Shown in pieces: positions 54,971 through 62,671 of a DNA stretch of 64,000 nucleotides; the stretch's first letter is position 1; the number at the start of each line of letters is the position of its first letter. Source of the DNA: JALORV01 sp044225415. GTDB lineage: Bacteria; Pseudomonadota; Gammaproteobacteria; Burkholderiales; Burkholderiaceae_F. The stretch covers positions 1 to 64,000 of the forward strand of contig JBGAIO010000001.1 of assembly GCA_044225415.1 (NCBI GenBank), given 5' to 3'. Below the pieces are notes generated by a model. That model saw only the letters and a list, made by a program, of their open reading frames with translations, was not told the DNA's origin and did no database searches. The position numbers and the translations under genes are program-made.

Positions 54971-55720
54971 ATGAAGCCTAAGCTCAGATTGCGGAGTCTT
55001 TCACCCGGTGCTGCGCGCGTGGCCATACGCACGCAGTTGCCGTGGCCGCTGCGGCTGGCCTTCGGTTTCGTTGCGCTGCTGCTGGGCGCGGCGGCGCTGA
55101 TCGGCGTCTACCAGTATGCGCGGGCGACGGGTGCGCCGGACCTCGGCGCACTGCAAAGCGAAGTCGAGACGCTGCGTCAGCAGCTGCGCGAGTCGGAGAC
55201 GCAGCGCGAGCGTTCCGCGGCGCTTGCGGTGCAGGCAGAAAGCCAGCTCAACGTCGAGCGCGCGATGCAGCAGCAGATCACCCAGCAGATCAAGACCCTC
55301 GAGGACGACACCGCGCGCCTCAAGGGCGATCTGTCCTTCTTCGAGAGCCTGCTGCCCACGCCGGCCGGGGCGCGCGGCGTGGTGATCCGCAGCTTCAGGC
55401 TGCAGCCGGAGGGCGACGACAGCGCCTCGCGCAGCGCGATGCGCTATCGGCTGCTGGTGCAGCAGAGCGGACGCCCGGAGCGCGACTTTGTCGGCGCGGT
55501 GGTGCTGAAGGTCAACCTGCAGCGCGGCGACAGTACCGAGGTGCTGCAGTTGCCGCATGCGGCGCAGCCCGCCGCCGGCCCGGCGCCTCTCGCGTTCCGC
55601 CACTACCAGCGCGTCGAGGGCACCTTTGCCGTCCCGGCCGGTGCGACGGTGCGCTCGGTCGAGGTGCTGATCAGCGCCGGCGGCGAGACGCGTGCGCAAC
55701 AGACATTTCCGGCCGGATAG
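54971..55720 (+). CDS. DUF6776-like membrane protein with coiled coil
   Basis: 249 residues from ATG 54971; upstream in-frame sequence is not protein-like. A basic N-terminus (MKPKLRLRSLSPGAARVAIR) precedes one membrane helix (about 28-48). A coiled coil of Glu/Gln/Leu heptads follows (LQSEVETLRQQLRESETQ to IKTLEDDTARLKGD, about 59-118), then a periplasmic beta domain (LFFESLLPT-like FFESLLPTP, GVVIRSFRLQPEG). It always sits between rpsI and bactofilin in Burkholderiales, which suggests an envelope or cell-shape role; that is inference. A TATACT hexamer at 54859-54864 may be its -10. Confidence 0.82.
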   Translation: MKPKLRLRSLSPGAARVAIRTQLPWPLRLAFGFVALLLGAAALIGVYQYARATGAPDLGALQSEVETLRQQLRESETQRERSAALAVQAESQLNVERAMQQQITQQIKTLEDDTARLKGDLSFFESLLPTPAGARGVVIRSFRLQPEGDDSASRSAMRYRLLVQQSGRPERDFVGAVVLKVNLQRGDSTEVLQLPHAAQPAAGPAPLAFRHYQRVEGTFAVPAGATVRSVEVLISAGGETRAQQTFPAG

Positions 55721-55748
55721 CGCCGGCCGCAGCTACGAAGGATCACCC

Positions 55749-56161
55749 ATGTTCGGATCGAAGAATGCGACCCCACGACGATCGGCACGCTGATCGGCGC
55801 CGGCACGACGATCGAAGGCACGCTGCACTATGCGGGCGGCCTGCGCGTCGACGGCAGTGTCAAGGGCGACGTGCGCAATGCCAATGGCAGTCCGGGCATG
55901 GTCGTCATCAGCGAGCAGGGCACGGTCGAGGGTGAAGTGCACGCGACCCGGCTGGTGGTGTCGGGGCGGGTCGTCGGGCCGCTGTTTGTTTCCGACGTGC
56001 TCGAACTGCAGCCCAAGGCGCGCGTCACCGGCGACGTGCACTACAAGGCACTGGAAATCCATCACGGCGCGGTGGTCGAAGGGCGCCTGGTGCACGAATC
56101 GGCCGAAGCGCGACCGGCCTTGAAACTGGCAGTGGCCGGCGCCACGTCCGAGGCTGGCTAG
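55749..56161 (+). CDS. Bactofilin (polymer-forming cytoskeletal protein; one early frameshift)
   Basis: ATG 55749 gives MFGSKNA; an indel near 55770 leads into TTIGTLIGAGTTIEGTLHYAGGLRVDGSVKGDV, the bactofilin core. Repeating short beta-strands with Gly turns (VISEQGTVEGEVHA, LVVSGRVVGPLF, LELQPKARVTGDVHY, LEIHHGAVVEGRL) form the right-handed beta-helix. About 137 residues, within the 120-180 range of the family. Bactofilins assemble into filaments without nucleotide and recruit cell-wall enzymes; an M23 peptidase gene is 1.6 kb away in the same conserved block. Confidence 0.88.
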
Positions 56162-56189
56162 GGTCGCTCCGGCGCGCGGAACCGGCGCC

Positions 56190-56195
56190 TATAAT
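56190..56195 (+). promoter_or_regulatory. TATAAT -10 element upstream of erpA
   Basis: A perfect TATAAT lies 42 bases before the erpA start. No good -35 hexamer is found at 16-18 bases upstream. A Shine-Dalgarno (caggagca) precedes ATG 56237. Confidence 0.55.
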
Positions 56196-56236
56196 CGACT
56201 CTCAGGACTAGGACACCCAGGAATCAGGAGCACGCG

Positions 56237-56587
56237 ATGAACGCTGCTGTGGAAATGCCGGCCCCGTTGCTGTTCACCGACGCGGCGGCGGCGAAGGTCA
56301 AGACGCTGATCGACGAGGAAGGCAACCCCGAACTGAAGCTGCGCGTGTTCGTGCAGGGCGGTGGCTGCTCCGGCTTCCAGTACGGCTTCACCTTCGACGA
56401 GGTCGTCAACGAAGACGACGCGACGATGGAGAAGAACGGCGTCATGCTGCTGATCGACTCGATGAGCTACCAGTACCTGGTCGGCGCCGAGATCGACTAC
56501 AAGGAAGACCTCGAAGGCGCGCAGTTCGTCATCAAGAATCCGAACGCCACCACCACCTGCGGTTGCGGTTCGTCGTTCTCGGCCTGA
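56237..56587 (+). CDS. erpA: Iron-sulfur cluster insertion protein ErpA
   Basis: 116 residues, clean. A-type carrier that delivers Fe-S clusters to apoproteins. The three conserved Cys are present: Cys44 in GGGCSGFQYGF and Cys108/Cys110 in TTCGCGSSFSA. LLIDSMSYQYLVGAEIDYKEDL is the typical central segment. In betaproteobacteria this gene between bactofilin and anmK is usually erpA rather than iscA, which sits with iscSU. Its own promoter and a hairpin after the stop suggest a single-gene transcript. Confidence 0.96.
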   Translation: MNAAVEMPAPLLFTDAAAAKVKTLIDEEGNPELKLRVFVQGGGCSGFQYGFTFDEVVNEDDATMEKNGVMLLIDSMSYQYLVGAEIDYKEDLEGAQFVIKNPNATTTCGCGSSFSA

Positions 56588-56609
56588 CGCGTCGGGTCGT
56601 CTGGGGCTG

Positions 56610-56632
56610 AAGGGGCGCTGCGGCGCCCCTTT
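56610..56632 (+). terminator. Probable terminator after erpA
   Basis: A 9-bp stem (aaggggcgc 56610-56618 with gcgcccctt 56623-56631), loop tgcg, followed by only one more T. It lies between the convergent erpA and anmK stops. The T-run is short, so termination may be weak. Confidence 0.6.
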
Positions 56633-56640
56633 GCATTGGG

Positions 56641-57771
56641 TCAGCGCGGGTACAGCGCGCCGAGCACGCGGGCGGCGCGCGCACCGGTGACCGACGGCAC
56701 GCTGCCCGGCTCGCGTCGCACGCAGCGGCGCGCCAGCCACGCGAAGGCCAGCGCTTCCACGTGGTCGTGGGCAATGCCGAGCGCGTCCGACGTCACCACA
56801 GGTCGTGGTGCGAGCAGGCGCGCCAGCATGTCCATCAGGCTGCGGTTGCGCGCGCCGCCGCCGCACACGACGACGTCGCGCACGTCCGCGCACCAGCGCG
56901 AGACGGCATCGGCGATGCCGCGTGCGGTGAACTCGGTGAGCGTGTGCTGCAGGTCCGCAGGCGCCGGTTCAGCGGGCGGCAGGTCGGTTGCACCCAGCGC
57001 GCGCTGCAGCCACTGCGCGCTGAAGAGTTCACGGCCCGTGCTCTTCGGCGGCGGCAGCGCGAGCCAGGGTTCCGCCAGCAGGCGCGCGAGCAGCGCGGCA
57101 TCGATGCGGCCGCGCGCCGCGAAGGCACCGTCCCGGTCGAACGCTTCCGGCAAGTGCCGCGCGGCATGCATGTCGAGCAGCACGTTGCCCGGGCCGCAGT
57201 CGAAGCCCAGCGGCTCGGAACCCGGCCGCAGCAGGCTGATATTGGCGATGCCGCCGATGTTCACCACCGCGCGGGCCTGCGCGTCCGCGAAGGCTGCGGC
57301 GTGGAAGGCGGGCACCAGCGGCGCGCCCTGTCCGCCGGCGGCGACGTCGCGGCTGCGGAAGTCGGCGACCACGTCGATGCCGGTCAATTCGGCGAGGCGC
57401 GCGGGCGCGTTCAGCTGCACGGTGTAGCCGGCATCGGGCCGGTGCCGCACCGTCTGGCCATGCGCGCCGATCGCGCGCACCGCGTCGGGCGCGAGCCGCG
57501 TCTGCCGCAGCAGGTCGCTGACGCAGTCGGCGTAGACCTGCGCGAGACGCAGTGCGGCGCTGGCGCCGCGCGCGATCTCGTCGCCACCGGGCGCGCACAG
57601 CGCGAGCAGTTCGGCGCGCAAGGCAGCATCGAAGGGCTGATGCACGTGCGCCCGCAGGGCAGGGCGCGCCGTCGTGAAATCGGCCAGCACGGCATCGACG
57701 CCGTCGAGGCTCGTGCCGGACATCAGCCCGATGTAGAGCTCGCTGCAGGAAGAGCGCGAGCCGTCGGTCAC
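56641..57771 (-). CDS. anmK: Anhydro-N-acetylmuramic acid kinase
   Basis: 376 residues, clean. AnmK opens the 1,6-anhydro ring of anhydroMurNAc and phosphorylates it, so that cell-wall fragments can be recycled. The ATPase-fold motifs are YIGLMSGTSLDGVD (13-26), GAHGQTVRHRP, VADFRSRDVAAGGQGAPLVP, VNIGGIANIS, FDCGPGNVLLDMH and CGGGARNRSLM. It starts 28 bases downstream of the M23 peptidase stop on the same strand, so the peptidoglycan hydrolase and the recycling kinase probably share a transcript. Confidence 0.95.
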   Translation of the reverse strand: MTDGSRSSCSELYIGLMSGTSLDGVDAVLADFTTARPALRAHVHQPFDAALRAELLALCAPGGDEIARGASAALRLAQVYADCVSDLLRQTRLAPDAVRAIGAHGQTVRHRPDAGYTVQLNAPARLAELTGIDVVADFRSRDVAAGGQGAPLVPAFHAAAFADAQARAVVNIGGIANISLLRPGSEPLGFDCGPGNVLLDMHAARHLPEAFDRDGAFAARGRIDAALLARLLAEPWLALPPPKSTGRELFSAQWLQRALGATDLPPAEPAPADLQHTLTEFTARGIADAVSRWCADVRDVVVCGGGARNRSLMDMLARLLAPRPVVTSDALGIAHDHVEALAFAWLARRCVRREPGSVPSVTGARAARVLGALYPR

Positions 57772-57798
57772 GGCGGCGGCAGAGAGACTGCGTCGCCG

Positions 57799-59235
57799 TC
57801 AGCGGCGCGCAGGGCCGGCCGCGGTCGACGCGACGCGGATGCGCTCGAGCAGCGCAAGCTGCACGCGCAGCGGCTCGGCCGCGATCGCCAGTGCGTTGCG
57901 CTGCGCATCGCCGAGCGGTTCCGCGGTCGGCAGCACCGCGGTCAGCGGATTGACCTGGTTGCCGTGGATCTTCACTTCGTAGTGCAGATGCGGGCCGGTG
58001 GCCCAGCCGGTGCTGCCGACGTGGCCGACCAGATCGCCCTGCGCAATCCGCGCGCCCTTCACCATGCCGGGCGCAAAGCGGCTCATGTGCGCGTACAGCG
58101 TCGAATACTTGCTGTCGTGGCGCACCTCGACGACGTTGCCGTAGCCCCGCTGCCAGCCGGCGAACTCGATCACGCCGCCGGCCACCGTGCGGATCTTGGT
58201 GCCGGTCGGCGCCGAGTAGTCGATGCCGCGGTGAGCCGCGTCGTAGCCGAAGAGCGGATGCATCCGACTCGCGGAAAAGCCCGAGCTCAGTCGCGTGTAC
58301 TCCAGCGGTGAACGCAGGAAAGTGCGCTTCATGCTGCGTCCCGACAGTGCGTAGTAGCCGCCATTCTTCGCGCCGTTGTCGAACCAGTAGGCTTCGAAGG
58401 GCTTGCCGTCGTTGACGAACTGCACGGCCAGCAGGCGTCCCGCGCGGAGGTACTCGCCGCCGGCGTACAGCGCCTCATAGACGACGCGGAAGCTGTCGCC
58501 CGGCTGCAGGCTGCGGTGGAAGTCGATGTCGCTTTCGAGCGCGTCGACGACCTGCTGCGCGACGAGGTCGGGCAGGTCGGCCGCATCGGCCGCCGCGAAG
58601 AACGAGGCCTGCACGTCGCCGCTGCGCAGTTCGATGCGACGCTCGAGATCGGCGAGGGACTCGCCGATGATGTAGCCGCCCGGCGCATCGTCAGCGCGTG
58701 CCATGGTGACCACCTTGGCGCGCGATGACGATTCGTCGCTGCCGACCACGCGCAGCGAGGCCAGCCGGCCCTGCGCATCGATGCTGGCCTGGAAGAAGCG
58801 GCCGGGCTCTGCGCGTACCAGCAGGCGCGCCGCGGGGTCGCTGCGCAGGTAGCGCTCAGCCGACTCGTCGTCGATGCCCAGGCGCAGCAGCAGCGCACCG
58901 AGCGTCTCGCCGCGCAATACGCGTGCTTCGCGCAGGTAGAACTCGCGCCGCTCGGCGATCGCGGCGATCTGTGCTGTCAGCGCGGGCGCGGCGACGGTCT
59001 CGACGATCGGACGTGACTGCAGCGAATCGAGGTCGAGTGCACTGGGCGCGGCAGCGATCGCGGCCACGGCCGCCGACACCGGCAGCCACGAGAAAACGGC
59101 GGCGAGCTGGATGCGATGACGGGTGACGCTGTCCACCCGGCGCCAGCGTCGCTGCACGCGACGGGCGTGCAGACGCGCCAGGGCGCGAGCGCCCCGGAGT
59201 CCTTCGAGTGGTTTGGCTAGAATCCCCGCAGACAC
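57799..59235 (-). CDS. M23 family peptidoglycan endopeptidase (MepM/OapA-like)
   Basis: 478 residues from the start at 59235. A basic N-terminus is followed by one membrane segment (about 45-62). An OapA/LysM-like region holds ETLGALLLRLGID. The C-terminal LytM domain carries the zinc ligands HRGIDYSAPTGT (near 330) and HLHYEVK (near 417) with the intermediate LYAHMSR, so it should be an active metallo-endopeptidase cutting peptidoglycan cross-links. The family's gene order next to anmK is conserved. The start could be a few codons later. Clean frame. Confidence 0.92.
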   Translation of the reverse strand: MSAGILAKPLEGLRGARALARLHARRVQRRWRRVDSVTRHRIQLAAVFSWLPVSAAVAAIAAAPSALDLDSLQSRPIVETVAAPALTAQIAAIAERREFYLREARVLRGETLGALLLRLGIDDESAERYLRSDPAARLLVRAEPGRFFQASIDAQGRLASLRVVGSDESSSRAKVVTMARADDAPGGYIIGESLADLERRIELRSGDVQASFFAAADAADLPDLVAQQVVDALESDIDFHRSLQPGDSFRVVYEALYAGGEYLRAGRLLAVQFVNDGKPFEAYWFDNGAKNGGYYALSGRSMKRTFLRSPLEYTRLSSGFSASRMHPLFGYDAAHRGIDYSAPTGTKIRTVAGGVIEFAGWQRGYGNVVEVRHDSKYSTLYAHMSRFAPGMVKGARIAQGDLVGHVGSTGWATGPHLHYEVKIHGNQVNPLTAVLPTAEPLGDAQRNALAIAAEPLRVQLALLERIRVASTAAGPARR

Positions 59236-59253
59236 CGACGAAACCAGTCAGTC

Positions 59254-59283
59254 AAAAGCGCACCGAGGGCGGTGCGCTTTTTT
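59254..59283. terminator. Terminator-like hairpin between divergent M23 peptidase and tyrS genes
   Basis: An 11-bp perfect stem (aaaagcgcacc 59254-59264 with ggtgcgctttt 59271-59281), loop gagggc, then two more T on the + strand and a T-run on the minus strand too. Both flanking genes read away from it, so no upstream gene explains it. A second hairpin (gcggga/tcccgc, 59298-59314) follows before tyrS. Confidence 0.75.
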
Positions 59284-59353
59284 ACATTTTTATGATCGCG
59301 GGAGTATATCCCGCCAGAACCCGCCACCCGGCAGACCTGGGTCAAATTGCGCC

Positions 59354-60589
59354 ATGCCCGCCCCTACTAAAACCTACGAGATCACTCGGGAAATCGAGGA
59401 GGCGCTGGCGCAGGTCCGGCGCGGCGCCGACGAACTGCTGGTCGAGCCCGAGTTCGCCCAGAAGATGGCGCGGGCGGCGGCCGAGGGCGGCCGCTGCGCA
59501 TCAAGTTCGGCATGGACCCGACCGCGCCCGACCTGCACCTCGGCCACACGGTCGTGCTGAACAAGCTGCGCCAGCTGCAGGACCTGGGGCACACGGTGAT
59601 CTTCCTGATCGGGGATTTCACGGGGATGATCGGCGATCCGTCGGGCCGCAATTCGCTGCGTCCGCCGCTGACGCGCGAGCAGATCGATGCGAACGCGCAG
59701 ACCTACTTCAGCCAGGCGTCGCTGGTGCTGGACCGCGAGCGCACCGAGATCCGCTACAACTCCGAGTGGTCCGATCCGCTGGGCGCGGCGGGCATCATCC
59801 GGCTGGCCTCGCACTACACGCTGGCGCGCCTGCTCGAGCGCGACGACTTCGCAAAGCGCTATCGCGAGGAAACGCCGATCGCAATGCACGAGCTGCTGTA
59901 TCCGCTGATGCAGGGCTACGACTCGGTGGCGCTGCAGTCCGACATCGAACTCGGCGGCACCGACCAGAAGTTCAACCTGCTGGTGGGCCGCGAACTGCAG
60001 CGCCACTATGGCCAGGAGCCGCAGTGCGTGCTGACGATGCCGCTGCTCGAAGGGCTGGACGGCGTCGAGAAGATGTCGAAGAGCAAGGGCAACTACATCG
60101 GCATCACCGAAGCGCCCTTCGAGATGTTCGGCAAGGTGATGTCGATCTCCGATGAGCTGATGTGGCGCTGGTACGACCTGCTGGCCGTGGGCGGTCCCGG
60201 TGACATCGCCCTCCTGAAAGCGGAAGCCGCCGCCGGCCGCAATCCGCGCGACATCAAGGTGCTGCTGGCGAAGACGATCGTCGCGCGCTTCCTCCGCCGC
60301 CGACGGCGAGCGCGCCGAGCGCGAATTCGTCGAACGTTTCCAGGGCAACGCGGTGCCTGACGACATGCCCGAGTTCAGTTTCGCCGCCGAGGCCGGCGGG
60401 CTCGCGGTGACGGCGCTGCTGAAGCAGGCGGGACTTGCCGCCTCGGGCAGCGAAGCCGTGCGCAGCATCGAACAGGGCGGCGTGCGCGTCGACGGTGCGA
60501 AGGTCGCCGACCGCACGCAACGCCTGCCGCGCGGCACCTACGTGCTGCAGGTGGGCAAGCGCAGGTGGGCGCGGGTCACGGTCGCTTAG
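59354..60589 (+). CDS. tyrS: Tyrosyl-tRNA synthetase (two frameshifts)
   Basis: From ATG 59354 the start MPAPTKTYEITREIEEAL is in one frame. A one-base loss near 59490 moves to FGMDPTAPDLHLGHTVVLNKL, which has the class I HLGH signature, and a clean catalytic domain follows with IGDFTGMIGDPSGR, DQKFNLLVGREL and the KMSKS loop. Near 60290 the frame returns to the first for the C-terminal S4 RNA-binding domain (EFSFAAEAGG, EQGGVRVDGAKV), ending at TAG 60587-60589. All domains of a TyrRS of about 410 residues are present. The enzyme is essential, so both breaks are probably sequence errors. Confidence 0.94.
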
Positions 60590-60611
60590 GTCGACGTCGC
60601 GCGCAGTGCTG

Positions 60612-60703
60612 CCGTCATCTCCGCGAAAGCGGGAATCCGTTTTCTGGAGCTGCGCGCCGCGGTGAACGTCGGTATGGGTTCCCGCCTTCTCGGGAACGAC
60701 ACT
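60612..60703. repeat. Palindromic dispersed repeat (REP/MITE-like) between tyrS and dtd
   Basis: Left arm at 60613-60638 (cgtcatctccgcgaaagcgg then gaatcc) and right arm at 60676-60702 (gggttcccgccttctcggga then acgaca) are near-perfect inverted copies about 37 bases apart. This is the gtcattcccgcg-aaagcgggaatcc type of element scattered in Burkholderiales and Xanthomonadales genomes. It fills the gap between tyrS and dtd. Confidence 0.8.
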
Positions 60704-60728
60704 GCGGGTGCCTCTACAATCCTGCGCA

Positions 60729-61187
60729 ATGATTGCGCTGATCCAGCGGGTGACGCGCGGCCGGGTGATGGTCGACGGTGACGAGGTTGGCGCGATCGGC
60801 GCAGGGCTGCTCGCCCTGGTGTGCGCTGAACGCGGCGACGGCGCGGCCGAGGCCGACGCGCTGGTCGACAAGGTGCTGGGCTATCGTGTGTTCTCCGATG
60901 CCGACGGGAAGATGAATCTCAGCGTGCGCGATGTCGCCGGCGGCCTGCTGCTGGTGCCGCAGTTCACGCTGGCGGCGGACACGGCAAGCGGTACGCGGCC
61001 GAGTTTCAGTCCGGCGGCGCCGCCGGACACGGGGCGGGCGCTGTTCGAACGAAGCATCGAGTACGCACGCGCGCGGCACGCGCCGGTGGCGAGCGGTATC
61101 TTCGGCGCACACATGCAGGTGGAATTGATCAACGACGGGCCGGTCACGTTCTGGCTGCAAGTCCGTCCACGGGAGGCTCGTTCATGA
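60729..61187 (+). CDS. dtd: D-aminoacyl-tRNA deacylase
   Basis: 152 residues, clean. Dtd removes D-amino acids mischarged on tRNA. Start MIALIQRVTRGRVMVDG; the catalytic motifs are PQFTLAAD at 77-84 (usual form SQFTL) and the Gly-cis-Pro motif NDGPVTF near the C-terminus, with TRPSFSPAAPP and SGIFGAHMQVELIND between. A TACAAT -10-like hexamer at 60715-60720 ends 8 bases before ATG with no Shine-Dalgarno, suggesting a leaderless or very short leader. The next gene overlaps its stop (ATGA). Confidence 0.94.
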   Translation: MIALIQRVTRGRVMVDGDEVGAIGAGLLALVCAERGDGAAEADALVDKVLGYRVFSDADGKMNLSVRDVAGGLLLVPQFTLAADTASGTRPSFSPAAPPDTGRALFERSIEYARARHAPVASGIFGAHMQVELINDGPVTFWLQVRPREARS

Positions 61188-61810
61188 AGATCTGGAGCGA
61201 TTCGTTCACCAACGGCGGGACGATCCCGGGCGAGTTCGCGTTCTGCGTCATCGATGCCGCGCATCACGTCAAGCTGTCGGCGAACCGCAACCCGCATCTC
61301 GCCTGGGGCGACGTGCCGGCCGGCACGAAGTCCTTCGCGCTGATCTGCCACGACCCGGACGTGCCGAGCAAGCCCGACGACCTGTTCAAGGAAGACCGCG
61401 AGGTGCCGGCCACGCTGCCGCGCGTCGATTTTTTCCACTGGGCGCTGATCGACATGCCGCCGGCGATGCGGGCTGTCGAAGCGGGCAGTTATTCGAAGGA
61501 AGTGACGCCGCGCGGCAAGGCCGGGCCGGCCGCCGCCAATGGCACGCGGCAGGGCATCAACGACTACACGGGCTGGTTCGCCACCGACCACGACATGAGC
61601 GGCGACTATTTCGGCTACGACGGCCCATGCCCGCCGTGGAACGACGCGCTGCTGCACCACTACGCGTTCACGCTTTACGCGCTGTCGATCGATCGCGTAC
61701 CGGTCGAGGGGAGGTTCACCGCGGCCGACGTGCGCGGCGCGATCGCCGGCCATGTGCTGGCCGAGGCGGCGATCACCGGCACCTACACGCTGAATCCGCG
61801 GCTGGCGTGA
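61184..61810 (+). CDS. YbhB/YbcL family (PEBP, Raf-kinase-inhibitor-like) protein
   Basis: 208 residues, clean; start overlaps the dtd stop. The phosphatidylethanolamine-binding-protein fold motifs are NPHLAWGDVPAGTKSFALICHDPDVP near the N-terminus, FFHWALIDMPP, and YFGYDGPCPPWNDALLHHYAFTLYALS, which line the anion-binding pocket. No signal peptide is present, so it is cytoplasmic. Bacterial members have no settled function. It is co-transcribed with dtd and the following phosphatase by start-stop overlaps. Confidence 0.92.
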   Translation: MKIWSDSFTNGGTIPGEFAFCVIDAAHHVKLSANRNPHLAWGDVPAGTKSFALICHDPDVPSKPDDLFKEDREVPATLPRVDFFHWALIDMPPAMRAVEAGSYSKEVTPRGKAGPAAANGTRQGINDYTGWFATDHDMSGDYFGYDGPCPPWNDALLHHYAFTLYALSIDRVPVEGRFTAADVRGAIAGHVLAEAAITGTYTLNPRLA

Positions 61811-62460
61811 CTTCGAGCCCGTGCAACACGACGCTGCTGCTGATCCGGCACGGCGAGACCGCGTGGAACGCCGAGCACCGCATCCAGGGCTCGCTCGACG
61901 TTCCGCTGTCGGCCACCGGCATCCGGCAGGCCGCGCTGCTCGCCGAGCGTCTGCGCGACGAGCCGATCGCCGCGGTCTACAGCAGTGACCTCGCGCGCGC
62001 CGCGCTGACCGCCGGCCCGCTCGCCGAACGCGTCGGCTGCGCGCTGACGCTGGATGCGCGGCTGCGCGAGCGCTCCTTCGGCATCTTCGAAGGCCTGACG
62101 CTCGACGAGATCGCGATACGGCACACGACCGACTTCCACCGCTGGCGCGCCCGCGAGTTCGACTGGGCGATGGACGGTGGCGAAAGCGCGCGCGCGCTGC
62201 TGGCGCGGCTGACCGGCGCGCTGACGCAGATCGTCGTCGCGCACGCGGGGCAGACCGTCGCGGTGGTTGCGCACGGCGGCGTGCTCGACATCGTCTATCG
62301 CCAGGCACGCACGCTGGCCTGGGATGCGCCGCGCGAGCACCAGATGCTCAATGCCAGCATCAACCGCGTGCGCGCCGAGGCGCCGCCGCTGGCGCTGCGC
62401 ATCGAGGAGTGGGGCGACGTCGCGCACCTCGAGCAAACGCGCGACGAATCGCTGACCTGA
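61807..62460 (+). CDS. Histidine phosphatase family protein (phosphoglycerate-mutase-like)
   Basis: 217 residues from GTG 61807, which overlaps the previous stop (GTGA). The phosphatase motif LLIRHGETAWN gives the nucleophile His15 with Arg14; further hallmarks are GSLDVPLSATGIRQA, YSSDLARA, RERSFGIFEGLTLDE and the second catalytic His in VVAHGGVLDIVYR. This is the GpmB/CobC/PhoE-like branch of single-domain enzymes; the substrate cannot be assigned. Third gene of the dtd operon. Clean frame. Confidence 0.93.
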   Translation: MTSSPCNTTLLLIRHGETAWNAEHRIQGSLDVPLSATGIRQAALLAERLRDEPIAAVYSSDLARAALTAGPLAERVGCALTLDARLRERSFGIFEGLTLDEIAIRHTTDFHRWRAREFDWAMDGGESARALLARLTGALTQIVVAHAGQTVAVVAHGGVLDIVYRQARTLAWDAPREHQMLNASINRVRAEAPPLALRIEEWGDVAHLEQTRDESLT

Positions 62461-62529
62461 GCCGGAGTCCGGCGCAGGGTGTGCAGCCGGGCCGTCTCCG
62501 CCGCGCTGGCATAATTTCGCCGCCATCCC

Positions 62530-62612
62530 GATCCGCGTGACTGGCGAAGGGTGAGTACACCCGGGGAGCGCGGAGTCATCGCTGTGCAACGGCCGCTCGC
62601 CTGGGCAGATGG
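62530..62612 (+). promoter_or_regulatory. ZTP (ZMP) riboswitch, pfl motif, upstream of glyA
   Basis: The conserved pfl core is readable: CGTGACTGGCGAA at 62536-62548, a short stem (gggtg/caccc), CCGGGGAGCGCG at 62561-62572, and the 3' element CGCTCGCCTGGGCA at 62594-62607, with outer P1 pairing. ZTP riboswitches sense the purine intermediate AICAR phosphates that build up when 10-formyl-tetrahydrofolate is short and switch on folate one-carbon genes such as glyA. A CATAAT -10-like hexamer lies at 62510-62515, and a 7-bp hairpin (62612-62618 with 62628-62634) near the glyA ribosome site could be the expression platform. Confidence 0.9.
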
Positions 62613-62671
62613 CAAGTGACGATCAACCACTTGCGCATTGCGCGCACACGTCGCGCACAGGAGGAGCCCGC

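Noticed and set aside
59354..60589. tyrS as a pseudogene
   Set aside because: All domains are present, only two one-step frame changes occur, and the gene is essential; sequencing error is more likely.
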